Part shown: one piece after another, positions 38,301 through 50,300 of the stretch
Position numbering within the stretch: the stretch's first letter is position 1
How the letters are laid out: every line of letters starts with the position of its first letter
DNA from: Dromaius novaehollandiae
Lineage: Eukaryota; Chordata; Aves; Casuariiformes; Dromaiidae
Direction of reading: 5' to 3'
DNA length: 64,000 nt
NCBI RefSeq assembly: GCF_036370855.1
Contig: NC_088099.1
Span: 23,837,501-23,901,500 of the forward strand
Position numbers and translations under genes: made by a program
The notes under the pieces: model-generated
What the model was told of the DNA's origin: nothing
Databases searched by the model: none
What the model saw: the letters and a program-made list of their open reading frames with translations, nothing else

Positions 38301-41300
38301 GTTGTTTTATTCCAGCCTTTGTAAGAAATTCGACAAAGCATCTGCTCTGTAATACTCTGGATACCCTTTTAGGTAGAAGTAGCCTCCTTCCCTTCATGTT
38401 TGATTCTATGCAGTACCAATACAGCTGAACCAAATCATCTTCTGATAGATTAACGGAGTATTTTATAGGTTAGAATTTTTTGTTACCTGCTTTTTGCTAA
38501 TGTCTTGATTCCGTCATTAGTAACTGGCATCGAGGACCTAGTAAACATCATCTGTTGCACTAAGATAAGGCATCTATGCGTATCTAACCACTGTGGTGTC
38601 AGTGACATGGAAAATTTTTAATCTGTGTGCTCATGATCACTGAGGTGCATGTTTATTAATCTTTTTAATAGGAGATGTCAAAGGTGTTAAAAGATAAGTT
38701 TATTTTTCTTTTCTTTTTTGTTCCCAATTTTCCCTTCAGAAGTATGAAAAACTCTTCACATGAGAACATGCTTTTAAAGGTGCCATCTTTTGATGGAAGG
38801 TATATGTTATTCTGCAGTTTGTGGCATAACTTCAACATAGTAATTGTGGAAGTAGGTTTGTACATGAACTGCTAGCTTTAGCAGTAAGTAGTGCTGGAGC
38901 TCTTTTATGGTAAAAGTCATCTTTGCTTCTGTGAATTGCTCCAGGTGCTTTAGACTGCTCAAATAATTAGAATGTCACTTAATCAAAAAAGCAGGTCACC
39001 AGCTAAGAGTTACAAAGTTGCACTATTTTTTTATTTAGAAGTAGTATTAAACAGAGGTTGTCTCTACAACTTTTCTGTTTAAAACATCTGTTCTTTCTTT
39101 GAAAGATAATAATAATAATGAGGCAGTAAAAACCTTGAAATTACTGATTCCAGTGGATTTTCCAGTTGTCTATGAAGCTTTTGCTCATATTAGTAAGTTT
39201 TCTTTGAGGAGGGGAAAAAAAGAAACAGAGCCTAGTTATCACTAGGCTTTTATTGTCATGTTTGTTAATATACTGCCTTGTTTTTAGGAATTTTAACTGT
39301 AGAAAATATGTCCAGCAGAAAGTCTTTTTTGACTCTCAGCTCTGACACTAAATAAAGTAATCCATACTATTATGTATCTATATTTTTCATGTTTCTGAAC
39401 AAGGTTGCAAGTTCTGCCCGACCTCGTACTTTATACACTGGGATGTGCTTAGGAAGAACAAAATATGTTTACCATGAACAGTCTGCTTTTATCATGAACA
39501 ATCTTAGTAATTGTTCACTTTCTACTTTCATTGCTAGACAGGGAACGTATCCCTTATGTGATCTGCAGTTCAAACAGTATTTATTTTTGCCTTATATAAT
39601 GTAATACACTCTCTGATTTAAGATTTGTTTGGGTTTTTTTCTGTCCTGCTATGGACATCTAGATATAGATAAGATATTGGTGATGCCAAGTTCTGTCACT
39701 GCTAGTGTGAAAGAAAAATGTATTTCTTGTTTGGTTGCTGTAATCAATAGAAATAGAAGCAGGTATTCTCATAGTATGCCAGAGTTCAGAGATGGTGTAG
39801 AGTGAGGAGGGAGTATTGCAGATAGACTTCCATGTGGCAGGCTACTGTTATTTGGGAATTGAATATGGGAATGTCCATGAAATATGATTAGACACAGCAG
39901 TATAGAAATTCCTTAAAATTACATTCTAATTGACTTTCTTTTACAGCTTATACTCTATTGCTGTTCTTTCTTTTCCTTTGCATAAAATATTGTCTCCATC
40001 TAACCTTGTTTGGGTTATGTCTAGCTACACTTCTCTTCAGGTTTTCTTCTACTTTCCCTTTGTTGTCTATTTCAAACAATAGGTCTCTTACCATTTCACT
40101 GTATTCTGTAGTAACAGAATGAAACTGGCTGTAATCCAGCTATGTGAACAAAAGGTGGATTTGAGCACACTTACTGAATTTAGTTGCATTTGTTTCATCT
40201 GCTTTTGCGGTGTATACCAATGAATTGTTGTTGGCCATGCATTTGGCTGTAATAGTGCAAGTTCTCAGGTTCAAAGATTGCTTTATATAATTTATTCCCT
40301 CTAACTTTTTGCATACAAAAAAAATCTATATTCTGAGAGCTTTTTTTAGTTCCTGTAGCAATTATAACCTTTCTTGTAAAAACACTTATTAACCAAAAAA
40401 AGTGTTTGGAGTTTTGTTGCGATGTAGATTTGTATTGTTTAATATTTTTCAAAAATGTTAGAAAACCCACAGTTTTTGTAATTCTAATTTTCATCCTGAA
40501 AACCTAACTTTTGCAATTTCTGATTGTTGTCATTTTTTTAAAAGACGAAAACTATCACTCTAAGACTACTGCTTCCTTATTTCTGTAGTAGAAATAAATT
40601 GGAAGTGTCATTCCATTGCCGGAGAGAAAATCAGTTGTATTTGCATGTAAGCAAATCAAATGCACCTTTCGACATACAGTCAGAAAGGGCATAAAAATGA
40701 TAACAAGAAATATTCATGGGAAGAATTGATAAATAATATAATAAATGCTTCAGGCATTCAGTGAATTGTATGTTGTCAAATTCAGTTGGCTGCATGATCA
40801 GACATTATTTAAAAATTCAACATTAAGTGGCCTTTCTCAGAAAGTTGATCTATCTATTTTGTATATTACTCCACTAGCAGTAAGATGAAATCATTATGGA
40901 CATAGAGGGCACTAACAACTGCTGTAATTCTTAATATTTGAATGCCTATAAGAATTAGGTAATAACACAGTTGACAAGTATAACTTCCTGTTTGTAAAAG
41001 AAAACTTGTTTTTAAAAGCTGACTTCATCTCCCTGATTTGGAAATATTATGGGAGGAACAAAGATATAAAGCCTGTATTGAACCTGAGAAGACACTAGAT
41101 GCTGTATTTTTTTGCTTTCTTGAAGTGACACTTCTATTTGAAAGGCTATTTGTCCATAATTAATTGAAAACAATGAAAAGCTTATTTAAAAACAGGATGT
41201 ATTACTGTATGGAGTAATTTTACTTGTATGTAATAAATAAGCATTAAAAGGGAAAAGCAAAAAAAAAAAAAAAAGAAAGCCCCAATAATACAGATGTATA

Positions 41301-44300
41301 TTTGAAGAAAAAATACAGCTTTCTTACATTGATACTGCTCTAAAATGGTCCAAATAATCATGCCTGCTTTTCGGTAGGAAATAATACTTCTTGTTGACCT
41401 GCAAAATTATATCTGTAGTATGCTTATGCTTGATGACTTTGTAACAGTCATAATTTGTACAAAATCAACAGCATCATATTTGACAAATATTTTCAAGGCT
41501 ACACACTCCAGTGGCTTTGTGCTCTTAGTAAACTGATTACTCCAAACAGAGATGTAGTCAAAGATTTATATGATGGACTCTTAATGTTGCAGTAAATTAG
41601 TTTATACTAGTTAGTTAAAAAAGAATAATTGAATGTCAAGGCAGGATTAAAAATTAAAAATATAATTAAAGCTTGAAAATATACTAGCTTGCTGTGTGTA
41701 TCTTGTGTCATTTTTTGCCATGTGTAGTGCTGAAAAGTGTCTCTTGTGTATAGCTGCCTTGGCTGTCGAAGAGCTTGGCTTTGAGCGATTTCATGCATTA
41801 ATTCAGTAAGTAACATGTTGGAACATTTAAAATACAATAATTTGAAGTTACACTAATATTCACAGCCCCTGAAAGGGATATGTCAAGGTGCTTTTTAAAT
41901 GCTTCTCGCCAGGTTAAACTTGGAATTCAAGTTTTTATTTTATTTGCATTTTACAATTTAAAATGGGGGTATAATTTTAGGCATAAAAATTAGACTTGAA
42001 AAAAAACTGGAGCCATGCAATGTGGGAAATTGCCCAGATAACTTATGCATTTCAAATACGTGAACACATCTAATGAAGTTAATGACGTTAATCAAATTTT
42101 TGTGCACAGTCTTCCAAAACAGTGATTCTAACTGAAATACTTGCATGACACATACTGAAGAAGAAAAAAAACTTAGCCTCTACTGTTTTCTCTGAATTGA
42201 GACAATAAAGGAAACTTTTATAAGAATGTTTCATATACATGACTTATTTTTGTCTCATGTACCTTAAACACTGTTGGGTTTTGGGTGTAAATGCAAAGTT
42301 TACAATTCAAGTGAGTTTACCTTTAATGGTAACTGCCATTTATTTTCACAATGAGTAGTTTATTCTTCATAAAAAATAAATGCCAAAGAAGAAGAAAAAA
42401 ACCAATGGAACTTCAAAAATATTTGAGATAGGAAAAGTTACTGATTAAAACTGAAATAACTTCTGATTATTGTCTTCAGTTTGTTCTGCTCTTTAAAAAT
42501 ATTTTCATATGAGGAAAGAAGAAAGAGAGGAAAGAATATGTAATTTCTGTAACCTTATCCTAGCTAAACGCTGATCTCTCCCCAGTCTTTGGGTTTGTGG
42601 TGCCCACTTCAACTTCTCTTAATCTATGCCATTGGCAATGAACGCTTTGGCATATGCCTTTAGAGCAAGTTGAGTGGTAGGTTTCAGAACCTTTGCCTTG
42701 TATACTCTGTTGATGAAAAAAGGTAGTTTAAAATCTCATGTGTTAGCCAGAGTAAACCCATATATGAACATATTTGTGCAGATATACAGATTTTTTTTAA
42801 AACAAGTTTTACTAAAAGCAGGCAAAAAATAGAAAAAGAAAATAATATACCTGAATTTATGCAAGATGAGCAGAGAATGTGATCTTATTTGAATAACTCA
42901 GTATACACTAATGTTTGTGTTCTGAAAAGCAGTATTTAGCTCTGATTATCCCAAGAAATAGCAAGTGCATCACTTCTCTGGAATCTGATGGATTTCTTCC
43001 TTCCCTCTGTTTTTTATTATTTATTTTTTTTATTTTTAAACATATGGTCCACCAGCCTTACTTTATAAGCCACGCAGCAACGCTATTATGCAACCAGATA
43101 TTTTCCCAGATACTTATCTACAGCTGGTGGTTTTGAACCGTTTACTTTTTCCGAAGCTGGAATCTAACAAAATAAAATTCTAGCTGGATTTCTTCTAAAG
43201 GCTGAACAACTGCTTTCAAAAGTTGCATTTTGAAAAGCAGTCCATCTGTTGGATATGGTAGTGTCTAATGAACATGAGATGTCATCAAGAAAGAGTTTTA
43301 ACTGTTTCATGGAAGTTTTTCCCCACTGTTCATGAACTGAATGTCTGTCAGAACAAAACATAATGCAGACATTATTCTGCTGACATGCAGTCTCTTCACA
43401 ACTTCATTATTAACAGTATTTTCCAGAACTGTTTGTTCACACCACTCAGCTCTATCGCAAGTGTGTGTAACTATGCTTAATGTTTGCATATGAAAACTAT
43501 GGTCATTTTTGCACATTGCTCCAGAATTATTTACTGTCTTCTCATGGATAAGTGCTAATGACTCTGTGGCAGTTATATTAACTGCAGAATAGCTGCTGTG
43601 TTATTGTGTACATGACACCAATTTTGCTCAGCTTTTACTAGGACAACTCAAAGTTAAGTCTTAATATTTCTCATTTGTACTTCGCTGACACTATTCTAAT
43701 GCTTCATCTAAATACATTCTCCTTTTTCTGTTGTTGTTTTTTATTTCCTTAGCAAGCGAGCATTCAAAAGCTTCCCTGAACTGAAGGATGCAGTTTGGGA
43801 TCAATATTCAGTGTGGACAAACAGATTCGGAGTGTTGCTGTTCCTGTATTCTGTGATATTAACAAAGGTTTGCGTTTTTTTGTTTAAGAGAAAGTTTGAG
43901 CATGTTACCCTTCTTCTGTAAAAGGTGAACTTGTATGAAGAACCAGGTCAAAACTAGATACATGGATAGAATGGTATATTTGTGTTGTAATAGATTTCCA
44001 GCACAAAACCGTGAAAAGCTCAGTCTCTCCCCCTCCCCCCCAACCCGTCTGGAAGAATTACAAATTTTGGAAACATCCTGCCCAACATATTCTGACAGTT
44101 TGCTATCAAGAAGTGTGTTTAAGTCTTAATTCGTTACATAAGAACATCTGCCTCTAATTGTCTGTAGCTAGCAGTATACCCCAAGAGTCAATACTGGGTC
44201 CAGTATTGTTCAACTTACTCATCAGTAACCTGGATGAAGGGACAGAGTGCACCCTCAGCAAGTTTGTTAATGATACAGAACTGTGAGGAGTGCCTGATAC

Positions 44301-47300
44301 ACCAGAGGGCTGTGCTGCCATCCAGAGGGACCTTGACAGTCTGGAGAGATGGGCAGAGAGGAACCTCATGAAGTTCAATGAAGGGAAGTGCAATGTCCCG
44401 CACCTAGCGAGGAAGAATGCCATGCACCAGTGCAGGCTGGGGGCTGACCTGCTGGAAAGCAGCTCTGTGGAGAAGGCCCTGGGGGTCCTGGTGGACAAGA
44501 AGTTGACCATAAGCCAGCAATGTGCCCTTGTGGAAAAGAAGGCCAATAGTATCCTGGGTTGCATTAGGCAGAGCGTTGCCAGCAGGTTGAGGGACGTAAT
44601 CCTCTCCTTCTACTCAGCCCTGGTGAGGCCACATCTGGAGTACTGTGTCCAGTTCTGGGCTCCCCAATGCAAGAGAGACATAGAGCTAGTACAGCAAGTC
44701 CAGCAAAAGGCTACTATGATGATTAAGGGACTGCAGCATTTCTCATATGAGGGAAAAACTGAGAGCGCTGGGACTGTTCAGCCTGGAGAAGGGAAGACTG
44801 AGGGGGAATCTTATCAATGTGTTTAAGTACCTGAAAGGAGGGTGTAGAGAGGATGGGGCCAGACTCTTCACAGTGGTGCCAAGGAATAGGATGAGAAGCA
44901 CAAACTGAAACACAGGAAGTTCTGTCTTAACATGAGGAAAAAATTCTTTACTGTGAGGGTAACAGAACACTGGAACAGGTTGCCCAGAGGTTGTGGAGTC
45001 TCTGTCCTTGTAGATTCTCAGAGGCCGTCTGGAGGCAGTCCTGGGCAGTGTGCTCTAGGTGACCCAACTTGAGTGTGTATGTGGGGGGGTGTTGGACTAG
45101 ATGCTCTCCAGAGGTACCTTCCAACCTCAACCATTCTGTTTTACGATTGCATTCTGTTGTTGTAAATGTTGCTATTCATCCTTAAGAGGGCAAAAAGTAC
45201 TTGTAATTTTTTTCTCAGGGAATTGAAAACATAAAAAATGAAATTGAAGATGCAACTGAGCCATTGATAGACCCTGTTTACGGTCATGGAAGGTAAGCTG
45301 GAAAGTATGGTTGCTACCACTTAAAACAGATTAGTGGGGTAATTTTTTAACATTTCTGTAACTGATTGTTCTTTTATGAAATTATTGAGATTACAAAAAG
45401 GATTCAGTTGTAACTTTATAATAGTTAAAAGCAACACTTAATATAGCCTCCTGTTTCTACGCTTTTTCCATTTTGTGCATCAGTGGTTCTGAGGAAATGT
45501 TTCTTTTATTGCTGAATTTTCTGAAAAAGAGTTCTCAAATTCAGGGCTAAATTCTTGTGTCAAATTGTCGATTGAAAGAGTAGAGATCATATTAGTGTGG
45601 CCAGACTATGTATATGCTCTAGTTTAAAATAGTATAAGTAGAAAATGTCTGCTTAGCTCCCCAAGTAATAAAATAACTTTTTCATTTACTTAGAAATAAC
45701 CACTTTTCAAACATAAATTGTGTCCCTTTTAATAATATTGTTTAATAATGTTTCTTTATATTATACAGCCAAAGCTTGATTAACCTTCTGTTGACGGGGC
45801 ATGCTGTTTCTAATGTGTGGGATGGAGACAGAGAATGTTCAGGAATGAGTAAGTTGATTCTATTTTATTTCTCCCTAATTTTTACATGCATTGGAAATGC
45901 TGATCTACAAATTTGGAATGGATGCCATATTTCTGCTTTGATAGTCTCCTTGTTTACTGTCCTTTGATTTAAGTAGACCTCAAATGGGAATAAAATATAA
46001 CTGCACAAAATGTCTGATATTAGTATCAGTGACTACAGGATTTTCTGCTGCAGGGTCAAACTATAAAATACCTGATGAGCTGGGTGATGGAAGGGAGTGC
46101 ATTCTCAGCAAGTTGGGGAGAGTGGTCGATACACTGGCAGACAGTGCTGCCTTTCAGAGGGACTTTATCAAGCCAGAGAAATGGTCTGACAGGAAGCTCA
46201 TGAATTTCACTAAGGGCATCTGGAATGGGCTAACCCCATGTAACAGCACAGGCTGGGCACTGACTGGCTAGGAAGCAGCTTTGTAAAAAAGGGATCTGGA
46301 GATCCCTGTGGACAGCGAGTTGAACATGAGTCATCAGTGTGTGCTTATGGCAAAGCAAGTCAGCTGCATCGTGGGCTGTGTTAGGAGGCGTGTAGCCAGC
46401 AGGTCAAGGGAAGCGATTCCTGCTGTCTATCTGGCACTTGTCAGACCACATCTGGAATGTTGTGTTCAGTTTTGGACTATAGAACTATAGAATTGTATGG
46501 ATGAAAGCACATCAAGGACCGTGTTGTCTGAACTACAGCAGTGAGGCAATTTAACGTATCTTTAAAGCATCTCTGGTGTGGTTTGCCTAGCCAGTTTTCA
46601 GAAACGTCTCATGAAGATGACTTCATAGTCTCTGTAAGTGTTAGACCATATTATATTAATGGGAAGTTGTTGGGTTTTTCTTTCAATATCCAGCATAAAC
46701 CTTTTTGTTGTAAACTGGGCTATTTATTCTTCATACACTTTCACCATACCACCCTTTTCTGTATTAAGTCTATTGTCATAATTTTTCATTGTTTTTTTTT
46801 CCTTTGGTCTTTTTTTTTTTTGACAAACTTTTTTTTTTTTTAAGCCTTTGTTCATAGCTCATGTTTTCTAGACCTCTTCAGAGTTCTGTGCCATGAAAGT
46901 ATAGGCATATTGGAGACATCTCTAAGTATGATGCCTATAACAGCAAGCGTCTAATACACAGAAGTTATTAGTGTACCATGGAGTATGAATTACCTTTTTG
47001 TGATGGCAGGGCATTACTGACTTCCTGGATTTTTTTATCAGTGTGCTACTTCTCGACCAGATCTTCCTTCATTTTATATTTCTTCATTTGCTATCTTTTT
47101 TCGAAGTATAGTATTGCGCTTTTTTGTTCTTTGAATTTTATCTTACAAGTAGAAAAGATGGTGGTCTGAAACCAGTAACTCTTCAAATTCTGGAAGTGCT
47201 CACATCCTCTCTCTCACTGCCACATACTCCATCTCTGGTTTATCCACATTTTTTTTTTTTTTTTTTTTTTTACAGAATTTTCCATTATTTAAGTCATTGT

Positions 47301-50300
47301 TGGAAATACCGTCTTAAACTGAGATTTAAGACAGAGCCTTGCAAGACCTGAATTGAAATGCCCTGTTTTGACAATCAACAGTTAAATTCCTTTGAGACTT
47401 TTTAGTTAATTGCCATCCATGTGATTATGATTGCATGCAGGCTATACTTCCCTATCAGACTTCTCAGAATGACATTTGGAGACTGTCAAAGGTTAATAAA
47501 AGTCAAGTCATATGGTATCTAGCTCTTCTCACTCTTATCTGCTGGGCTACTTAACAGGGCGTTTAGGTTGGATTAGTGCAGTCTATTATTGATGAGCCTA
47601 TACTGGCTAGTTTTATATTTTAATCTTTCTAGTGCATGCAAATTGATTACTAATTTGTTTCAAGACCTTTTGGAGGTTAAAGTCATCCGTTTTCTTTTTT
47701 TTCTTTTGTTTTTGTTGTTAAGTACTCTGTTTTCATTTTCCATTCAATTGGCACCTCCTGTGTTACACATATATATGGTAATTATTAATCGTTCGAGTTA
47801 CTGAAGTGTTATATAATGAATTTCATTTGGATTTGCAAACTTAAATTTGTCTGTCATTTACAGTATTTTAGCCAATTTTGTTTTTTTCCAGATGACGCCA
47901 TTATTTCCTTCTTAATCTTGAATATGCTAACATCATTTACCTTTTTCTGAATATTAAAGCAAAGATGGCTTTGAGTACTTTTACTTTCTGTGTATTATTT
48001 TCTTTCGTCAGTCACTTACTACTGATTCCTGCTGTATGTATAGAATGTTGTTGTCGTTTATCCTCCCCTTGCTAACTGAAATTTGTTGTAGTTTAGTCTT
48101 TCTAGTTTTATCTGTACATCCCATTCAGCATTTTTAATTTTCTTTTTGATTTTCAGATTGTGATTTATGAATCATAACCTGAGCTGTGTTTGCAACTTTC
48201 CTTTGCATTGGGATAACTTGCTGTTCTACGTTTAATGTAACTGTTTTCAAAAGCTTCCAGTTCCTTTTCCCTCCTTTGTCTCTCAGATTCTTTCTGGGAG
48301 ATCTTACTCATTAGCAAGAGTTGATTGCCAGTGCTGCTCAAATTTTCTACGTGTATACATAATGGAAAGAGATTTCAAGTACTCCTGTAATTAGTTTAGT
48401 CAGTTTAGTTGAATTTTGGAAGCTAAGAGGCAGGAAAGGTATTCCTGCATAGAGGGGGAAAGGGGTTGCTAAAGAACTGCAGAAAGCAAAGGATGTGAAG
48501 TAGTTCATGGAATATTTGCAGGGGCCGCGGTGAAACTATAGTGAGAAGGTTCCAGCTGCAGTGCAAGAACAGGAAAAATATTAGGTGAATGATACTGTTA
48601 TCATAAGTAAGTACACTTACAAAATTGAATTTTCAAAATGACACTTCCTCTGCATTTTGATGTGGAAATTGTGTATAAAACTACATCTTGTTCAACTGTT
48701 TAGATAAGTCATCTTAGTTACTTAAGTAAATGATTTTTAAAATTACTTTTAAACTATTTTGAAAGTACTGTCACTAATTTCATGAGTGACAAAGATGATA
48801 CTGAATTACAGACTCCAGGAATTAATAAGTAGTTTGCAGATGATATTCAGAGCTCTAACTCTTGTCGTATTGCAAAGTGTCCAAGCAGAGCAAAGGTTAT
48901 TAATTAGGATTTCTGTTAGCCACTGTTTGTCTTAACAAGTTGAAACTATCTAGGCTTTCTAGCTGAAACTATGAAGGCTTTCTAGCCTTCTCTTTGGTCT
49001 CCTATCTACCGAGTGCCCTTTAAACTGTTCTTGTTTTAATCTCTTTTCCTCCCACGGATAACTGTGATAATAAGTATGAGAGGTTGTAGGTTTCCTGAAG
49101 AAAAGAAGCTTACATGGCTGTTGCTGTTCATCTGTCTTCTGTCTGTCTTTCATGAAGTAACTTTGGACACAACTAGTTTCGATCAAATTTTGCATGCGAC
49201 ATTTTAGAGAGAAGTTCTCACAAGCTGCCTGAGAGAGAGAAACCCAGATTAATGCCTCCAATGAGAAAGACTGTATGCTGAACTTGGTGTCTGTTAGGTT
49301 TTGCCTGTGAGTTGACTAGTCAGCACCCATACAGCTTATAACTACTCAGCATATGTAGCCTTACTTGGGTGGTATAAGAAGATAAAGGAAATTGGGAATA
49401 TTGAGGAGAAGCCAGGGGATAGAAAATATAGTGGAGGACCAGGTATGGAGAGAGATGGTTATGGTGTTTGGAGAGGTTCTGAGGATAGAAATCTTGAAGA
49501 ATCTCTCTAGACTTTTTTCTTTCTTTTTATGTTTTGTGGGTTTTGTGGGGGTATTTTTGCCAGAACTATCCACTTATTTTCACTTCTGTATTTAAATCAC
49601 AAACGTTATATTTTATTAGACAGAACTAATTGGAAAAGCTTCCCTTCATTTTTATGTGAGGTGCAGTTATTAAACGTGGAAAAACAGTTCTGTAACAACA
49701 TGCTTTTTTCTAAGTAGTGCCAAGAATTTGTATTGTTTCACATTGTCGCTAGGTGGCAGTATCCTGATACGGTTGGTACAATGTCATTAAACTTTAAAAC
49801 CTTCATCACTAGTTGGGGCCTGCACTTTAAGGCTCTGATTTCCTCTCTCTTCGGAGTTGGAGTACACTTGCAAAAGTCCTTTTAAAAAAGGTGAGACTAG
49901 CTTTCTGGCAGGAGGCAGAACTATTCATTTTTCTTTAAATGACCTTTGGTGTTATTAGATCTCTTCCAACGGAGTTGTTTCCTTGGACAGGGAGGGGATA
50001 TGTACAAAGACTAGCTTTGGTTTAGGGAAAACAGGCTCCCTCTGCTTCCTCTGAAGTTACCCAAGAGTGACTTTTGCTTTTTTCTCTCTCCACTTCTTTG
50101 TCAACTGATTCTGAAGGAGGCATTGGTAGACCAGTGTCCATGGACTAAAGTTAACCTAATATCTTTCAGATACACGATCTATTTAGCAGTCTACTAGCTA
50201 TTTAGAACATTCATTCTCCATGGCTACAGTCATAGCCAGAATCTCAACTCTTGGTTATCTGTCCTAGTTACCACCTTGTTATCTGTCAGGGGAAGCAAAA

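Larger units (their letters stand above)
37925..41753 (+). other. MINDY3: MINDY3 intron 4
   Basis: A 3.8-kb AT-rich intron. It begins with the 35-bp tandem duplication, contains an exon-like open stretch at 39,106-39,192 (see findings), and has an A16 tract at 41,259-41,274 preceded by AATAAA. No transposon was identified with confidence. Confidence 0.8.

Noticed and set aside
44154..44564. 136-codon minus-strand open frame
   Set aside because: It is the antisense shadow of the CR1 reverse-transcriptase frame on the plus strand.
47251..47280. Apparent strong acceptor (T run plus ACAG)
   Set aside because: The pyrimidine run is a homopolymer expansion, and the downstream sequence contains no MINDY3 block or phase-compatible exon between exons 8 and 9.
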